The notes beneath the pieces were generated by a model that worked only from the letters and a program-made list of their open reading frames with translations, was not told where the DNA came from and made no database searches. Positions 16,291 through 25,673 of a stretch of DNA of 64,000 nt are shown here, in pieces. How positions within the stretch are numbered: the stretch's first letter is position 1; every line of letters begins with the position of its first letter. The DNA is taken from assembly GCF_006337165.1 (NCBI RefSeq), contig NZ_CP040896.1, positions 4,898,001-4,962,000 on the forward strand, read 5' to 3'. Both the position numbers and the translations under genes were made by a program. The DNA is from Hymenobacter jejuensis. Lineage in GTDB: Bacteria; Bacteroidota; Bacteroidia; Cytophagales; Hymenobacteraceae.

Positions 16291-18396
16291 ATGCGCAAAC
16301 CTTTACACCATTCCTCGGTCGTTCTGACGCTGTTGTGCCTGCTGGGCAGCAAATCATTGTTTGCTCAAAGCGCAGATCGATTTTTCCCCAAGAAAGATCT
16401 GATGACCATCGGCTCCTATTACTACCCGGAGCAGTGGCCGCACGCGTACTGGGAGCGGGATTTGAAGAAAATGGGCGAGTTGGGGTTTGACTTCACCCAC
16501 TATGGGGAATTTGCCTGGGCCTTTATTGAACCCGAAGAAGGCAAGTTTGACTTTGCCTGGCTCGACGAGGCCGTGGAGCTGGCGCATAAAAACGGCATCA
16601 AGGTCATTATGTGCACCTCAAGCCCGACGCCACCGGCTTGGCTGGTGCAAAAGCACCCGGAGATCCTGATGGTAAACGAAAACGGCACGACGATGCAGCA
16701 TGGCTCGCGGCAGCACATCTCGTGGTCGAGCCCCGTGTACCGGCAGTACGTGGCGAAAATGGTAACCGCCGTAGCGAAACACTACGCCAACGATAAGCGA
16801 ATCTGGGGCTGGCAACTGGATAACGAACCCTCCCATTACGGCCAGTACGATTATAGCCCGGCCGCCCAAACCAGCTTTCGCAACTGGCTTAAAAATAAGT
16901 ACAAAGCCATAGACTCGCTGAATGCCACCTGGGGCACCGCTTTCTGGAGCATTCGGTACAACAACTTCGACCAGATACGCATCCCCAACGGCAAAGAACT
17001 TATTGCGCAGCCCAACCCCCATGCTGTGCTCGATTTCAAGCGTTTTTCGAGCGATGAAGTCACCGACTTTCTGGGCATGCAGTACCAAATACTGCGTAAA
17101 AACATCCCGGCCAACCAGTGGATCACGACCAACCTGATGCCGGAGCATGCGCCAGTTGATCCCACCCGCATGACCAACCTCGACTTTGTCACCTATACCA
17201 AATACCTAGTGGCCGGGTATGATGCCGGATTGGGATCGCAGGGGTTCCGGATGGGCTCGCCTACCAGCATCGCCTTTGCCAACGATTTGTTTCGATCCAT
17301 CAACGGCGTAACCGGGGTTATGGAATTGCAGCCGGGGCAGGTAAACTGGGGCAAGTTCAACCCGCAGCCGCTGCCGGGCACCGTGCGCATGTGGATCTGG
17401 CACGCCTTTGCCGGCGGCAATAAGTTTGTGTGCAACTACCGCTTCAAACAGCCTTTGTATGGCGGCGAACAATACCATTATGGCATCATCAGCACCGATG
17501 GGGTGACGGTGAGCACCAGTGGGGTGGAATACACACAGGTGATCAAGGAGCTGAATGGCATCAAGTCGCATTACCGCCCCAATGCTAAAATGCCTGCCGA
17601 GTACGCGTCGCGTTTGACGGCTGTTTTATACAGTCCGGACAGTCGGTGGGAAATGGACAACCAGCCCCAAACCTACCAGTGGGACTATATGCAGCACCTG
17701 ATGCGCTACTATGGCGGCCTCAAACAGCTGAATGCCCCCGTGGATGTGATCACCGAGGACAAAGATTTCTCGAAATATCCGGTCGTCATCGCGCCCGCCT
17801 ACCAGCTGCTAGATGCCAAACTCGTCGAGCGCTGGAAACAGTATGTGGAGAAGGGCGGCCATTTGGTGCTGACCAGCCGGACCGGGCAAAAAAACCGCAA
17901 CGGCAAACTGTGGGAAATGAAATGGGCCGAACCTATTTACAACCTGATAGGCGCCAAAATTTCGTTTTACGATTTGATGCCGGACACCGAAAAAGGCACC
18001 ATCCTATTCAATAATCAAACTTTCAACTGGAACAACTGGGCCGATATCCTCGAGCCCAATCCGGGCACTCAGGTATGGGCCACCTACACCAACCAGTTTT
18101 ATACCGGCCGGGCCGCCGTTGTTTCCCGCAAATTGGGCAAAGGCACGGTGACCTATGTGGGCCCCGACACAGACGACGGAGCCTTGGAAAAAGAGGTGAT
18201 GCGCCGGGTATACCAGCAGGCCGGCATCCCGGTTAAGGACTTGCCCGCGGGCGTGATCCTGGAATGGCGCGATGGGTTTTGGGTCGGCGTCAATTATTCC
18301 GACAAACCCTATTCGGTTAGCCTACCCACCAAAGCGCAGGTCCTCGTTGGGGACAAACAGCTAAAACCAGCCGGCGTAGTAGTGTGGCAAGAATAA
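16291..18396 (+). CDS. exported GH42 beta-galactosidase
   Basis: Glycoside hydrolase family 42 enzyme of 701 residues with a signal peptide (1-25, cleavage after LFAQ). The TIM barrel begins GSYYYPEQWP; the acid/base Glu is in WQLDNEPSHYG and the nucleophile Glu in GVMELQPGQVNWG. A beta-galactosidase trimerisation domain follows (about residues 430-630, VVIAPAYQLLD). It hydrolyses beta-galactosides in the periplasm or outside, likely from plant or algal galactans. No SusCD pair or other polysaccharide-utilisation genes lie next to it, so it is a lone enzyme here. Confidence 0.92.
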   Translation: MRKPLHHSSVVLTLLCLLGSKSLFAQSADRFFPKKDLMTIGSYYYPEQWPHAYWERDLKKMGELGFDFTHYGEFAWAFIEPEEGKFDFAWLDEAVELAHKNGIKVIMCTSSPTPPAWLVQKHPEILMVNENGTTMQHGSRQHISWSSPVYRQYVAKMVTAVAKHYANDKRIWGWQLDNEPSHYGQYDYSPAAQTSFRNWLKNKYKAIDSLNATWGTAFWSIRYNNFDQIRIPNGKELIAQPNPHAVLDFKRFSSDEVTDFLGMQYQILRKNIPANQWITTNLMPEHAPVDPTRMTNLDFVTYTKYLVAGYDAGLGSQGFRMGSPTSIAFANDLFRSINGVTGVMELQPGQVNWGKFNPQPLPGTVRMWIWHAFAGGNKFVCNYRFKQPLYGGEQYHYGIISTDGVTVSTSGVEYTQVIKELNGIKSHYRPNAKMPAEYASRLTAVLYSPDSRWEMDNQPQTYQWDYMQHLMRYYGGLKQLNAPVDVITEDKDFSKYPVVIAPAYQLLDAKLVERWKQYVEKGGHLVLTSRTGQKNRNGKLWEMKWAEPIYNLIGAKISFYDLMPDTEKGTILFNNQTFNWNNWADILEPNPGTQVWATYTNQFYTGRAAVVSRKLGKGTVTYVGPDTDDGALEKEVMRRVYQQAGIPVKDLPAGVILEWRDGFWVGVNYSDKPYSVSLPTKAQVLVGDKQLKPAGVVVWQE

Positions 18397-18436
18397 TGGG
18401 CTGCTGCCAAATTTTGGGGTCTACACTGCAAGACAA

Positions 18437-19201
18437 CTAACAGTACCTCAACAGTTTATACGTAGCGTATCCTACCATCTCATGCAGGAGCGTGCTCCAC
18501 AAGCCCAGCGCGCCAGCATCCGGTATGAGCCAATAGTCGGGAGCTAAGCTGCGGTCGATGGTGCGGAAATCAGCAGGAAAGGCAGTCGGCGACAAGCCCA
18601 CGCGCCGAAAGCAGCCCAGCGCGCGTCGTTGGTGAAAGGCAGACGTAATGAGCACCAACGATTTGATATCGGGGTGCTGTTGCAATAACTGCTTGGTGTA
18701 GAGCGCGTTTTCGCGGGTGTTTCGGCTGCGCTGCTCCAACAGCACATCCTCTTTGGGAACGCCCGCCATGCGCAACAGAATAGCCAGCTCGGCCGCTTCG
18801 CTGCGCGCGGTGCTCTGGATCAGCCCCGACCCGCCCGAAATGATAATACGCCGGATTCGGCCCGAACGGTACAGCCACAGCGTATGCGTAAGCCGGTCGG
18901 CGCCTTCGTTGAGGTACACGCGGTCGTGGGGCGACTTATTTACTTTCGTGATGCCGGTAAGCAGCACGCCGGCATCGTGCCGCCCCACCGCGCGCAGCGA
19001 AACGGCCGGCAGTTCCCAAGCCAGCATGGCCTCGTTAGCCAACCCCGGATTGGTACCCAGCAAGGCTACTACCAAGGCTGCTAACAATAAGCGCCGCTTG
19101 TAAACGGGCTGGCGCACCACGACGGCCGCCAGCAGCAACGCCACCAGCCAGACTGCTGGCATGATGACGTAATACAGAATTTTGGAAAGCAGGAAAAACA
19201 C
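18437..19201 (-). CDS. YdcF/ElyC-family membrane protein (DUF218)
   Basis: Protein of 254 residues with two N-terminal membrane helices (about 3-27 and 36-52) and a DUF218 domain: VLLTGITKV, ISGGSGLIQ, the motif RSRNTRENALYTKQLL and LVLITSAFHQRRAL. E. coli relatives (ElyC, SanA) affect peptidoglycan precursor or lipid-carrier handling and envelope barrier, so a role in the envelope is likely but the reaction is unknown. The start is GTG at 19201, lying directly at the foot of a hairpin (19201-19244) and followed by a T-run; the hairpin could end upstream transcripts or limit translation. Confidence 0.82.
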   Translation of the reverse strand: MFFLLSKILYYVIMPAVWLVALLLAAVVVRQPVYKRRLLLAALVVALLGTNPGLANEAMLAWELPAVSLRAVGRHDAGVLLTGITKVNKSPHDRVYLNEGADRLTHTLWLYRSGRIRRIIISGGSGLIQSTARSEAAELAILLRMAGVPKEDVLLEQRSRNTRENALYTKQLLQQHPDIKSLVLITSAFHQRRALGCFRRVGLSPTAFPADFRTIDRSLAPDYWLIPDAGALGLWSTLLHEMVGYATYKLLRYC

Positions 19202-19244
19202 GGCCGCGAAGCTAACCGAAATTACCCGGGTTGCTTCGCGGCCG
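19201..19244 (-). terminator. hairpin with T-run downstream of DUF885 gene
   Basis: CGGCCGCGAAGC at 19201-19212 pairs perfectly with GCTTCGCGGCCG at 19233-19244, and on the minus strand TGTTTTTCC follows. It fits a terminator for the DUF885 gene, but its T-run is the first codons (GTG TTT TTC) of the DUF218 gene. Confidence 0.6.
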
Positions 19245-19299
19245 TTACATGTGAAAGACTACCTAGAGAAAACAGACAATCGAGGCAAATTATAATTAT

Positions 19300-19316
19300 C
19301 TTATTATCAGATATTT
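19300..19316 (-). repeat. recurring 3'-end element, degenerate copy
   Basis: CTTATTATCAG followed by ATATTTAC, seven bases beyond the DUF885 stop codon. Confidence 0.4.
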
Positions 19317-19322
19317 ACAAAA

Positions 19323-21098
19323 TCAGTGCAACATCATTTCGCGGATGTACTTCACAGGGGCGCTGCCGAAACTCAGAAACTGCTCATTAAAGGTTTTAAG
19401 GTCGAAGCTTTTGCCCTGTTTCCGCTTCAGCTCCTCGCGCAGATCGTAGATTTCGGTGTAGCCCGTGAAGTAGCTGCTGAGCTGCACCTGCGAGAGCGTG
19501 GCCCGGCGCCACTTGTTGCGAGCCTCGGCTTCTTCCTGAAAGCCGTCGCGCAGGAGCATGGCCACGGCATCCTTTTCCGAAAGGTTGCCCGCTTGCACCT
19601 CGTGGTCGACGATGGTATTGAGCGTTACGCGCATGTTCCATTTGTCCCACATCAGCCACATTTCGTCGGAGTTGCCGCCGTAGCCGTTTTCCAGCATCAT
19701 GCGCTCGGCGTACACGGCCCAGCCCTCTACCATGGCGCCGTTGCCAAAGATGGCCTTAATCAGCGAAGGCGACAGGTTGGCGTACACCAACTGTGTGTAA
19801 TGCCCAGGGATGGCTTCGTGGATGTTGAGGATTTGAAGCGTGTAGTCGTTGTACTCGCGCAGGTAGCTTTCGGCTTGCGCGGCAGGTTGCCCGTCGAGCG
19901 GCTCGACGTTGTAATAGGTATTAGCCGCTTTGTCGTAAGGACCTGGTGCTGAAATAGATGCACCAGCCCCACTGCCGCGCATGTAGAGGGGCGTTTCGCG
20001 CACCACGAGCGGCTTGCTGGGGTCTTGAGTGAGCAGTTTGTGATCGTTGACAAACTGAATCAGCGTCGGGATCTGCTGCTTCACGGCCGCCACGAAGCCG
20101 GCTTGAGAGGCGTGCTTTTGCGAAAGGCGCGCAATCATCTGCCGGATTGTGGCGGCCGTATCGGCAGGCATCGGCTGGCCGGCAAAGTACTTGGGCCACA
20201 GCCGGGTAGCGCGTTTGCCCATGTCGTGCAGCAGCTCGGCCCGGTGGCGCTGGGCCTTCCGGTACACTTCATCGGCGGAGTAGCGAGATTGGATGTCGTA
20301 AGCGAACTTCTTGTCGAACAGAGCTTTACCCAACCGGAAGCTGCGAAACTTACCCGCCGGCAATACTTGCTTCTGCAAAAAGCTGATGTAGTTCTCTATC
20401 GTTAAGCGCGTGGTTGACAAGCGATTGCGAAACTCCTGCTTTTCCTTCTCTGATAGTTCCGAACGGCTTATCGAATCTTCCAGCGCTTTGCCGAATACGG
20501 CCAGCCCGCCTTTGTTCTGCAAAATGGCCAGTTCGGTATGCTCGCGGGTGGGCTGACTGATGTTTTGCTCGGCGGCCTCGTAATAATCCGGGGCGTGCGA
20601 AATCTTGGAAGAAATGGCTCGCAGCCGCCGGGCGAGGGGCCAGTAGCGGCCGTTCAGGATTTCGGCTACGGAGCTGCCCAAGTTGTACGTAGCGGGGTTC
20701 CATTGCCAGTCGCGCAAGGTATCGGCCGACCAGCGGGAGCTACGCAAGTAGTTGTTGATCAGCAGATAATCCGTTTGATTATTGACTCGCAGGCTTTTTA
20801 GCTCAAACGTGCTCAGCTGCTTGAGCATGCGGGTACGCGCGGCGGCTTCTGTCTGTCGGCGGGCCGCAGTGGGCACCACCAGCAGCGAGTCGTACTTGTG
20901 GTAGCCTGCCCTGGACGCGCGGCCGGGGTTGTAGTACCAAAGCGAATCGATAAACTGTTTTTTGTAGCGCTCAAACACTGCATCGGGCTGCGTGTCGGTC
21001 AGGGCCTGCTTGCGGCCCTCCGATTGGTTGCAGCCCGCCAAGCAGGCCGAAGACACTATGGCGGCGAAGAAAAGTTTGGCAGAGGAGAAGTGGGTCAT
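19323..21098 (-). CDS. DUF885-family lipoprotein (putative metallohydrolase)
   Basis: Protein of 591 residues with a lipoprotein signal peptide (lipobox ACLAGC). Almost entirely helical, as expected for the DUF885 family, which resembles thermolysin-like carboxypeptidases. The likely zinc motif is HEAIPGHYTQL (HExxxxH-like) in the C-terminal third, with a downstream Glu-rich helix MVEGWAVYAERMMLE that would give the further ligand. Probably cleaves peptides or a small amide in the periplasm. The frame is open 47 codons upstream, but that region holds a terminator hairpin (21238-21275); the ATG at 21098 starts the signal peptide directly. Confidence 0.87.
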   Translation of the reverse strand: MTHFSSAKLFFAAIVSSACLAGCNQSEGRKQALTDTQPDAVFERYKKQFIDSLWYYNPGRASRAGYHKYDSLLVVPTAARRQTEAAARTRMLKQLSTFELKSLRVNNQTDYLLINNYLRSSRWSADTLRDWQWNPATYNLGSSVAEILNGRYWPLARRLRAISSKISHAPDYYEAAEQNISQPTREHTELAILQNKGGLAVFGKALEDSISRSELSEKEKQEFRNRLSTTRLTIENYISFLQKQVLPAGKFRSFRLGKALFDKKFAYDIQSRYSADEVYRKAQRHRAELLHDMGKRATRLWPKYFAGQPMPADTAATIRQMIARLSQKHASQAGFVAAVKQQIPTLIQFVNDHKLLTQDPSKPLVVRETPLYMRGSGAGASISAPGPYDKAANTYYNVEPLDGQPAAQAESYLREYNDYTLQILNIHEAIPGHYTQLVYANLSPSLIKAIFGNGAMVEGWAVYAERMMLENGYGGNSDEMWLMWDKWNMRVTLNTIVDHEVQAGNLSEKDAVAMLLRDGFQEEAEARNKWRRATLSQVQLSSYFTGYTEIYDLREELKRKQGKSFDLKTFNEQFLSFGSAPVKYIREMMLH

Positions 21099-21237
21099 AG
21101 ATGGGAAATTGGCGGAATAAATAAGCAACAAAGCACGACCGGAATTGTACTGCCCGCAGCTGGTTATAGTTGTACTAAAAAAAGCGGCCCGCTTTGAGGC
21201 AGCTGTCGCTAGGGTGGTTTTGTGCCCGCCCAAATGC

Positions 21238-21275
21238 AAAAGCCCTGTTCCGGCGCACCGAAGCAGGGCTTTTTT
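21238..21275 (-). terminator. terminator of small exported protein gene
   Basis: AAAAGCCCTG at 21238-21247 pairs with CAGGGCTTTT at 21264-21273 around an inner TTCCGG/CCGAA stem. T-runs on both strands (six on plus, four on minus). Confidence 0.75.
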
Positions 21276-21301
21276 ATTAATAGCCGTTACGCGGACAAAG
21301 C

Positions 21302-21625
21302 TCAGCGCGGGGTGCTTACCTGCGCGTCGTGCTTCTGGCGGTAAATGGCCCGGCTGGTGCGGGCTTCGTCGCGCCGCAGTTCCTTGCGCTCCGGCACCGA
21401 GATGCGCCCGTCGGCGCGAGCCATTATTTTTTCGTTGCGCAACGCCGTCTGCCGGGCTTTCAGGCGCGCGGCTTCGGTGCGGGTCAGCTCTCCAGATTGT
21501 ACTCCTGCCTGAATGCGGGCACTTTGAGCATGCTGTTGCGCCGTAACGCGTGGCGTCGTCGTTTGGGCCGAGGCGGTGCCCAATACTAGGAACAGAAGAG
21601 CCGAAAGAACAGGAAGCTTTTTCAT
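21302..21625 (-). CDS. small exported basic protein of unknown function
   Basis: Protein of 107 residues: signal peptide 1-20 (cleavage after ASAQ), then a mature part that is helical and highly charged (AARLKARQTALRNEK, VPERKELRRDEARTSR). It contains repeats of the pattern xLxxxEAxxL and a short DGRIS turn that recalls EF-hand-like or DUF-type small periplasmic proteins, but no metal site is convincing. It is followed by its own terminator and preceded by the recurring palindrome. Small proteins like this are common in Hymenobacter; function unknown. Confidence 0.7.
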   Translation of the reverse strand: MKKLPVLSALLFLVLGTASAQTTTPRVTAQQHAQSARIQAGVQSGELTRTEAARLKARQTALRNEKIMARADGRISVPERKELRRDEARTSRAIYRQKHDAQVSTPR

Positions 21626-21640
21626 ACTATTTACAATATA

Positions 21641-21658
21641 TTGATTATCAAGTATTTA
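21641..21658 (-). repeat. recurring 3'-end element, exact copy
   Basis: TTGATTATCAA at 21641-21651 followed by GTATTTA, whose TTA is the reverse complement of the TAA stop codon of the lipoprotein gene at 21656. It lies between that gene and the ATG at 21625. Confidence 0.55.
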
Positions 21659-22504
21659 TCTCAAAGTTACAGTTCGGGTAACGCCGTTAATCGTCACGGA
21701 AGCAATATTGTCGCAGGCGGCCGTTCCGGTAGGGTCGTAGTTGAGCACCATCGACTTCTCTTTGGAGTTGGTAATAGTAATGATTCCGGCCGTAAAATGA
21801 CGAGCGCAGCCGGGCGTGAATTGCTTTACCAGCGGCTGCGTAATCACAGCCGAATAGCCCACGCCTTTGCGGTTTGTGCCTGTAGCCGAGCCGGTTACCG
21901 TAAATTTATCGTCCAGAATCGTGCGCGTACCAAACCCGGCCGTGCGGGTGTACGTGCGCTGCGCCGACCATTTGTGCGTGCCTTCAGTCGTCACGACGCT
22001 GGCGTCTTTTACATCCAGCGAAAAAGAACCGTTGCCTAGGTTGGTTAGTACGCGCGTACCGAGGTGCTGTTTGTCGTTCACGAAGTAGTTCTGGGGCGTA
22101 ATGGTGATAGTTGCACCTGCTTGGCGGTAGGGTCCGCTGAAAACGGCGATAATTTTGCCGCGCCGCGCTACCCCGTTGGGGCCCACGCAGTTGGTGGTAC
22201 CAAAATCGATGGTAAGGGTTTTGGTAGCCGCATCGTAGCTGCGCGTCGCACACCCCGACAGCAGCCGCGCCAAATCGTCGGCTGATGCTACTGTGGCACT
22301 GTTTGACTGGGCTTCGGTTTCGGGCGAAGCGGCGTCGATGATGTCGCCGGCAGAAGCATTTTCTTCGTCGGCAAGTCCTTGGTCTTCAGCCGAAACGGTG
22401 GTACTTAGGGCACCGGGCGCATTGTCCTTGTTACAGCTTGTGAGCCAAAGCATGCTGCTGGCTATGAACACAAAACTGAGGGTGGGTACTGAAAATCGTT
22501 GCAT
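21656..22504 (-). CDS. hypothetical lipoprotein
   Basis: Protein of 282 residues with a lipoprotein signal peptide (lipobox WLTSC, Cys24). The mature domain is rich in Thr, Ser and beta strands, with a CAT...TNC pair near residues 85-107 that could form a disulfide, and the closing strand VTINGVTRTVTLR. I do not recognise the family. It is likely exposed at the outer membrane. Located 30 bases before the small exported protein gene, so the two may be cotranscribed. Confidence 0.75.
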   Translation of the reverse strand: MQRFSVPTLSFVFIASSMLWLTSCNKDNAPGALSTTVSAEDQGLADEENASAGDIIDAASPETEAQSNSATVASADDLARLLSGCATRSYDAATKTLTIDFGTTNCVGPNGVARRGKIIAVFSGPYRQAGATITITPQNYFVNDKQHLGTRVLTNLGNGSFSLDVKDASVVTTEGTHKWSAQRTYTRTAGFGTRTILDDKFTVTGSATGTNRKGVGYSAVITQPLVKQFTPGCARHFTAGIITITNSKEKSMVLNYDPTGTAACDNIASVTINGVTRTVTLR

Positions 22505-22713
22505 AAAATGGAGGGAGAAAAGGGATTGGAAATTGATTTACCCCTTGGAGAGAGAATGTCACAAAAGGTTTAATACAATAGTAGGATTTTTTCTATAATA
22601 TTTCTTTTCCTATACGTACAGGCTTTCGAGGCATAAACGATGCCCTTATTGCCACGAAAAGGCGTTACAATCGTTACAACTTTGTATTGTTGTCGGATCA
22701 TTTTCTGAGCCCT

Positions 22714-24138
22714 ATGCGCCCTGCCTCTTCCCTCCTACTGTACGGCCTGTTGCTGAGCCTCACGCCCCTGGCCTGCTCGCAACAGCAACCCGAAACGACT
22801 AGCACCGTTGCCACCGCCCCGCCCATGCCCACGCAGGCGCAAACAAGCACCGGTAGCGTTGTCGAAACCTTCGAAACGGGTAGCAAAGGGGCGTATACCG
22901 AAGCCGACGAAACCTTGGCTACCGGCACCTGGCACTTCACCGATGCCCTGATCGGCTCGTCGCCCACTGACCACAAAAACGGCTCTCATGCGGCTCGCCT
23001 GCGTGGCAAAGGTAGGCTGCGCATGAATTTTAACGCACCCGCCAGCACCCGGCAAATCCGGGTGAGCACAGCGACCTACGGCGACGACCAAGCCAGCACG
23101 TGGGAGCTGTGGATCAGCCAGGACGGCGGGCGGCGCTACGTGCGCACCGGCGCGCCAGTCCGGACTACCGGCCCGCGACTTTCCGTCAGCAGCTTTCCGG
23201 TAAGCGGTGGCAACTCGGTGCGCCTCGAAATTCGCAAAACCGATGGCAGCAGTGCCCGCCTCAACGTCGATGATATTGAGTTTGTCGGGGGCACGGGTGT
23301 GGCCACCACCGGCAGCACTACCTCCCCGACGCTTCGGACCACGGCAGGCAATCCGCCTATTGCGGCCATCGTAACAAGCCGGGAAGACAACCTGGCGCTC
23401 GGCAACCCCAGCGGCGCCACCAGCAGCCTCGATAACTTCAGCAACTACCTGATGGTCAAGCCCCAATACACGCTTAGCTACAACCGCGACCGGGGCACGC
23501 CCAACTGGGTAAGCTGGCACCTCAACCGCGCCTGGATGGGCTCGGCTCCGCGCCAAGATGATTTCCGGCCCGATCCGGCGCTGCCGCGCGGCTGGTATTC
23601 GGTTACGCCGCACAGCTACGCCGGCTCCGGCTTCGACAAAGGCCATAACTGTCCCTCCGCCGATCGCACAACCGACCTCGACGACAATTCGGCGACCTTC
23701 CTGATGACCAACATGATTCCGCAGGCGCCCAACAACAACCAGCGCACGTGGTCGAGCCTGGAGGAATACGGCCGCTCGCTGGTGAACCAGGGCTATGAGA
23801 TTTACGTGATTATGGGCAACTACGGCAAAGGAGGCACAGGCCTCAACGGCCGCGCCGTGACCTTGGACGAAGGCCGCGTTACGGTGCCTGCCCGCGTGTG
23901 GAAAGTACTGGTAATCATCCCCGAAGGCGCCGACGACCTCCAGCGCATTGCCGCTGGCCAAGCCCGCATTTTGGCCGTCGATACGCCCAACGACAACAGC
24001 ATCGACCCGGATTGGAGCCGCTACCGTGTGTCGGTGGATGCGATTGAAGATGCGACCGGCCTGGATTTACTCAGCGCCCTGCCCGTGGAGGTGCAAGATC
24101 GCCTGGAAGCTACGGTTGATAGCCGAATGGTGCGTTAA
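22714..24138 (+). CDS. DNA/RNA non-specific endonuclease (NucA/NUC1 family), lipoprotein
   Basis: Exported nuclease of 474 residues. Signal peptide with lipobox TPLAC (residues about 1-22), a beta-sandwich region about 50-200 (TWELWISQDGGRRY, VDDIEF), then a beta-beta-alpha-metal nuclease domain. Its active site is GFDKGHNCPSADRT with catalytic His311 (family usual DRGH; here DKGH) and the metal-binding Asn in TNMIPQAPNNNQRTW. It should cut DNA and RNA without sequence preference at the cell surface, for nutrition or defence. The frame also has an ATG at 22687, nine codons earlier. A NuiA-like inhibitor domain is encoded 4 kb away (28280). Confidence 0.9.
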   Translation: MRPASSLLLYGLLLSLTPLACSQQQPETTSTVATAPPMPTQAQTSTGSVVETFETGSKGAYTEADETLATGTWHFTDALIGSSPTDHKNGSHAARLRGKGRLRMNFNAPASTRQIRVSTATYGDDQASTWELWISQDGGRRYVRTGAPVRTTGPRLSVSSFPVSGGNSVRLEIRKTDGSSARLNVDDIEFVGGTGVATTGSTTSPTLRTTAGNPPIAAIVTSREDNLALGNPSGATSSLDNFSNYLMVKPQYTLSYNRDRGTPNWVSWHLNRAWMGSAPRQDDFRPDPALPRGWYSVTPHSYAGSGFDKGHNCPSADRTTDLDDNSATFLMTNMIPQAPNNNQRTWSSLEEYGRSLVNQGYEIYVIMGNYGKGGTGLNGRAVTLDEGRVTVPARVWKVLVIIPEGADDLQRIAAGQARILAVDTPNDNSIDPDWSRYRVSVDAIEDATGLDLLSALPVEVQDRLEATVDSRMVR

Positions 24139-24177
24139 GCCAGCAAACCCCAAGCGTTTTTACTCCGCTCCGAACGT

Positions 24178-24231
24178 GCCCCCGCGGGGCAACACCACTG
24201 CCGGGCAGGCGGCGTGTTGCCCCGCGGGGGC
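24178..24231. repeat. REP-like 18-bp perfect inverted repeat
   Basis: GCCCCCGCGGGGCAACAC at 24178-24195 is the exact reverse complement of 24214-24231, around an 18-base loop. There is no T-run on either side, so it is not a simple terminator. The surrounding gap (24139-24422) is otherwise gene-free; its right half is AT-rich and should hold the promoter of the transporter gene. Confidence 0.6.
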
Positions 24232-24422
24232 TTCGCTTAGGACCGAAAAGTGTACTGCTACACTATAGTTTACAGGGGCTTACCGATGATATATCATAAT
24301 GAATTGATCTATAATGTGTTATGAATTTCAATTCTATATACGACCTTTGTGTTTCCGATCGTGCACTATCCAAATTCCCGCTATCCTGACTTTGCTATCT
24401 ATTATAACGCTTTCATAACCTG

Positions 24423-25577
24423 ATGCTTACATACGTTTCCTCGCCTGCGCTTCCCAAGCATGTGCATCGCTTGGCCGTGGGCGCCCTGTTCTTTTTGCAA
24501 GGCTTGTGCTTTGCGAGTTGGGCCTCGCGCATCCCGACCATTCAGCAAAAAATGGGGTTCTCGGATGCTACGCTGGGCGCCGTGCTGTTCGCGTTGCCCG
24601 TCGGCCTCATGATTTCGCTACCGCTTTCGGGCTGGCTGGTGACCAAGAAAGGCAGCCGGACGGTGGCCATCGGCGGGGCACTGCTTTATTCCACGATGCT
24701 GGCGAGTCTGGGGTTGGCCCAGAACGTGTTTCAGCTGGTGGCGTGCCTGCTGGTGTTTGGCTTTGCCGGCAACATGATGAACATCGCCGTGAACACGCAG
24801 GCCGTGGGCGTCGAGTCGCTCTACCGCAAGTCGATCATGGCTTCGTTTCATGGCCTGTGGAGCTTGGCGGGCTTCACCGGAGCCGCGGTTGGCACGCTCA
24901 TGATTGGCAACGGCATCGAACCGTTTCACCACTTCCTGCTGATCATGATCTTGATTGTGGCCGGCGCTACGGCTGCCTCACGCTTCGCGCTGCCCCAAGA
25001 TTCTAACCGCAACCCCGACCAGCCCATTTTCGCCAAACCCGATAAATCGCTGATCAACCTGGGCATCATTGCCTTTTGTTCGATGATCTGCGAGGGCGCG
25101 ATGTTCGACTGGAGCGGCGTGTATTTCAAAAAGGTGGTGCTCGCCGATCAGGCTTGGATTGGCGCAGGTTACACCGCTTTCATGAGCACCATGGCCGGCG
25201 GGCGCTTCGTCGCCGACTGGCTCACAACGCGTATCGGCGTGAAGCGAGTGCTGTTACTGAGCGGCACCCTCACGGCTTCCGGTCTCGCACTGGCGGTGCT
25301 TTTTCCTACGATGCTCACGGCTATCGTAGGCTTTCTGTTGGTGGGTGCGGGCGTATCGTCGGTGGTGCCGCTGGTGTATAGCGCCGCCGGCCGGTCCGAG
25401 GTGCTGTCGCCGGGCGTGGCGCTGGCGGCTGTTTCTACCATCGGCTTCTTGGGCTTTCTGATCGGCCCGCCCATGATTGGGTTGGTAGCGGGCGCTACGA
25501 GCCTGCGCATTTCATTTTCCATCATCGCCGTGATGGGCCTTTGTATCGCAGTAGTAGCCAGCCGATCGAAGCTGTAA
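24423..25577 (+). CDS. MFS transporter (sugar/fucose-permease-like)
   Basis: Integral membrane protein of 384 residues with about twelve hydrophobic helices. It starts with the typical opening RLAVGALFFLQGLCFASWASRIPTIQ and has the conserved loop 2-3 GWLVTKKGSRTVAIGG. This pattern places it in the branch of the major facilitator superfamily that includes FucP-like and YbjJ-like permeases. Substrate unknown; sugars are likely. No sugar kinase or regulator is adjacent. Ends in a clear terminator. Confidence 0.88.
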   Translation: MLTYVSSPALPKHVHRLAVGALFFLQGLCFASWASRIPTIQQKMGFSDATLGAVLFALPVGLMISLPLSGWLVTKKGSRTVAIGGALLYSTMLASLGLAQNVFQLVACLLVFGFAGNMMNIAVNTQAVGVESLYRKSIMASFHGLWSLAGFTGAAVGTLMIGNGIEPFHHFLLIMILIVAGATAASRFALPQDSNRNPDQPIFAKPDKSLINLGIIAFCSMICEGAMFDWSGVYFKKVVLADQAWIGAGYTAFMSTMAGGRFVADWLTTRIGVKRVLLLSGTLTASGLALAVLFPTMLTAIVGFLLVGAGVSSVVPLVYSAAGRSEVLSPGVALAAVSTIGFLGFLIGPPMIGLVAGATSLRISFSIIAVMGLCIAVVASRSKL

Positions 25578-25602
25578 GACGAAAGCTTTAAAGACTATAA
25601 GC

Positions 25603-25638
25603 TAGTTCCCCTCCTCAGCTGAGGAGGGGAACTAATTT
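25603..25638 (+). terminator. terminator after MFS transporter
   Basis: Perfect palindrome 25603-25634 (left arm TAGTTCCCCTCCTCAG, right arm its reverse complement) followed by ATTTTC. Lies between convergent genes, so it may serve both. Confidence 0.8.
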
Positions 25639-25673
25639 TCTAGTTAAATTATAAATTATTAATAGTCAGCATT

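Noticed and set aside
22735-23961. Antisense open frame of 408 codons opposite the nuclease gene
   Set aside because: The plus strand has an unmistakable nuclease with lipobox and active-site motif; the antisense frame has no domain or signal and arises from GC-rich codon bias.
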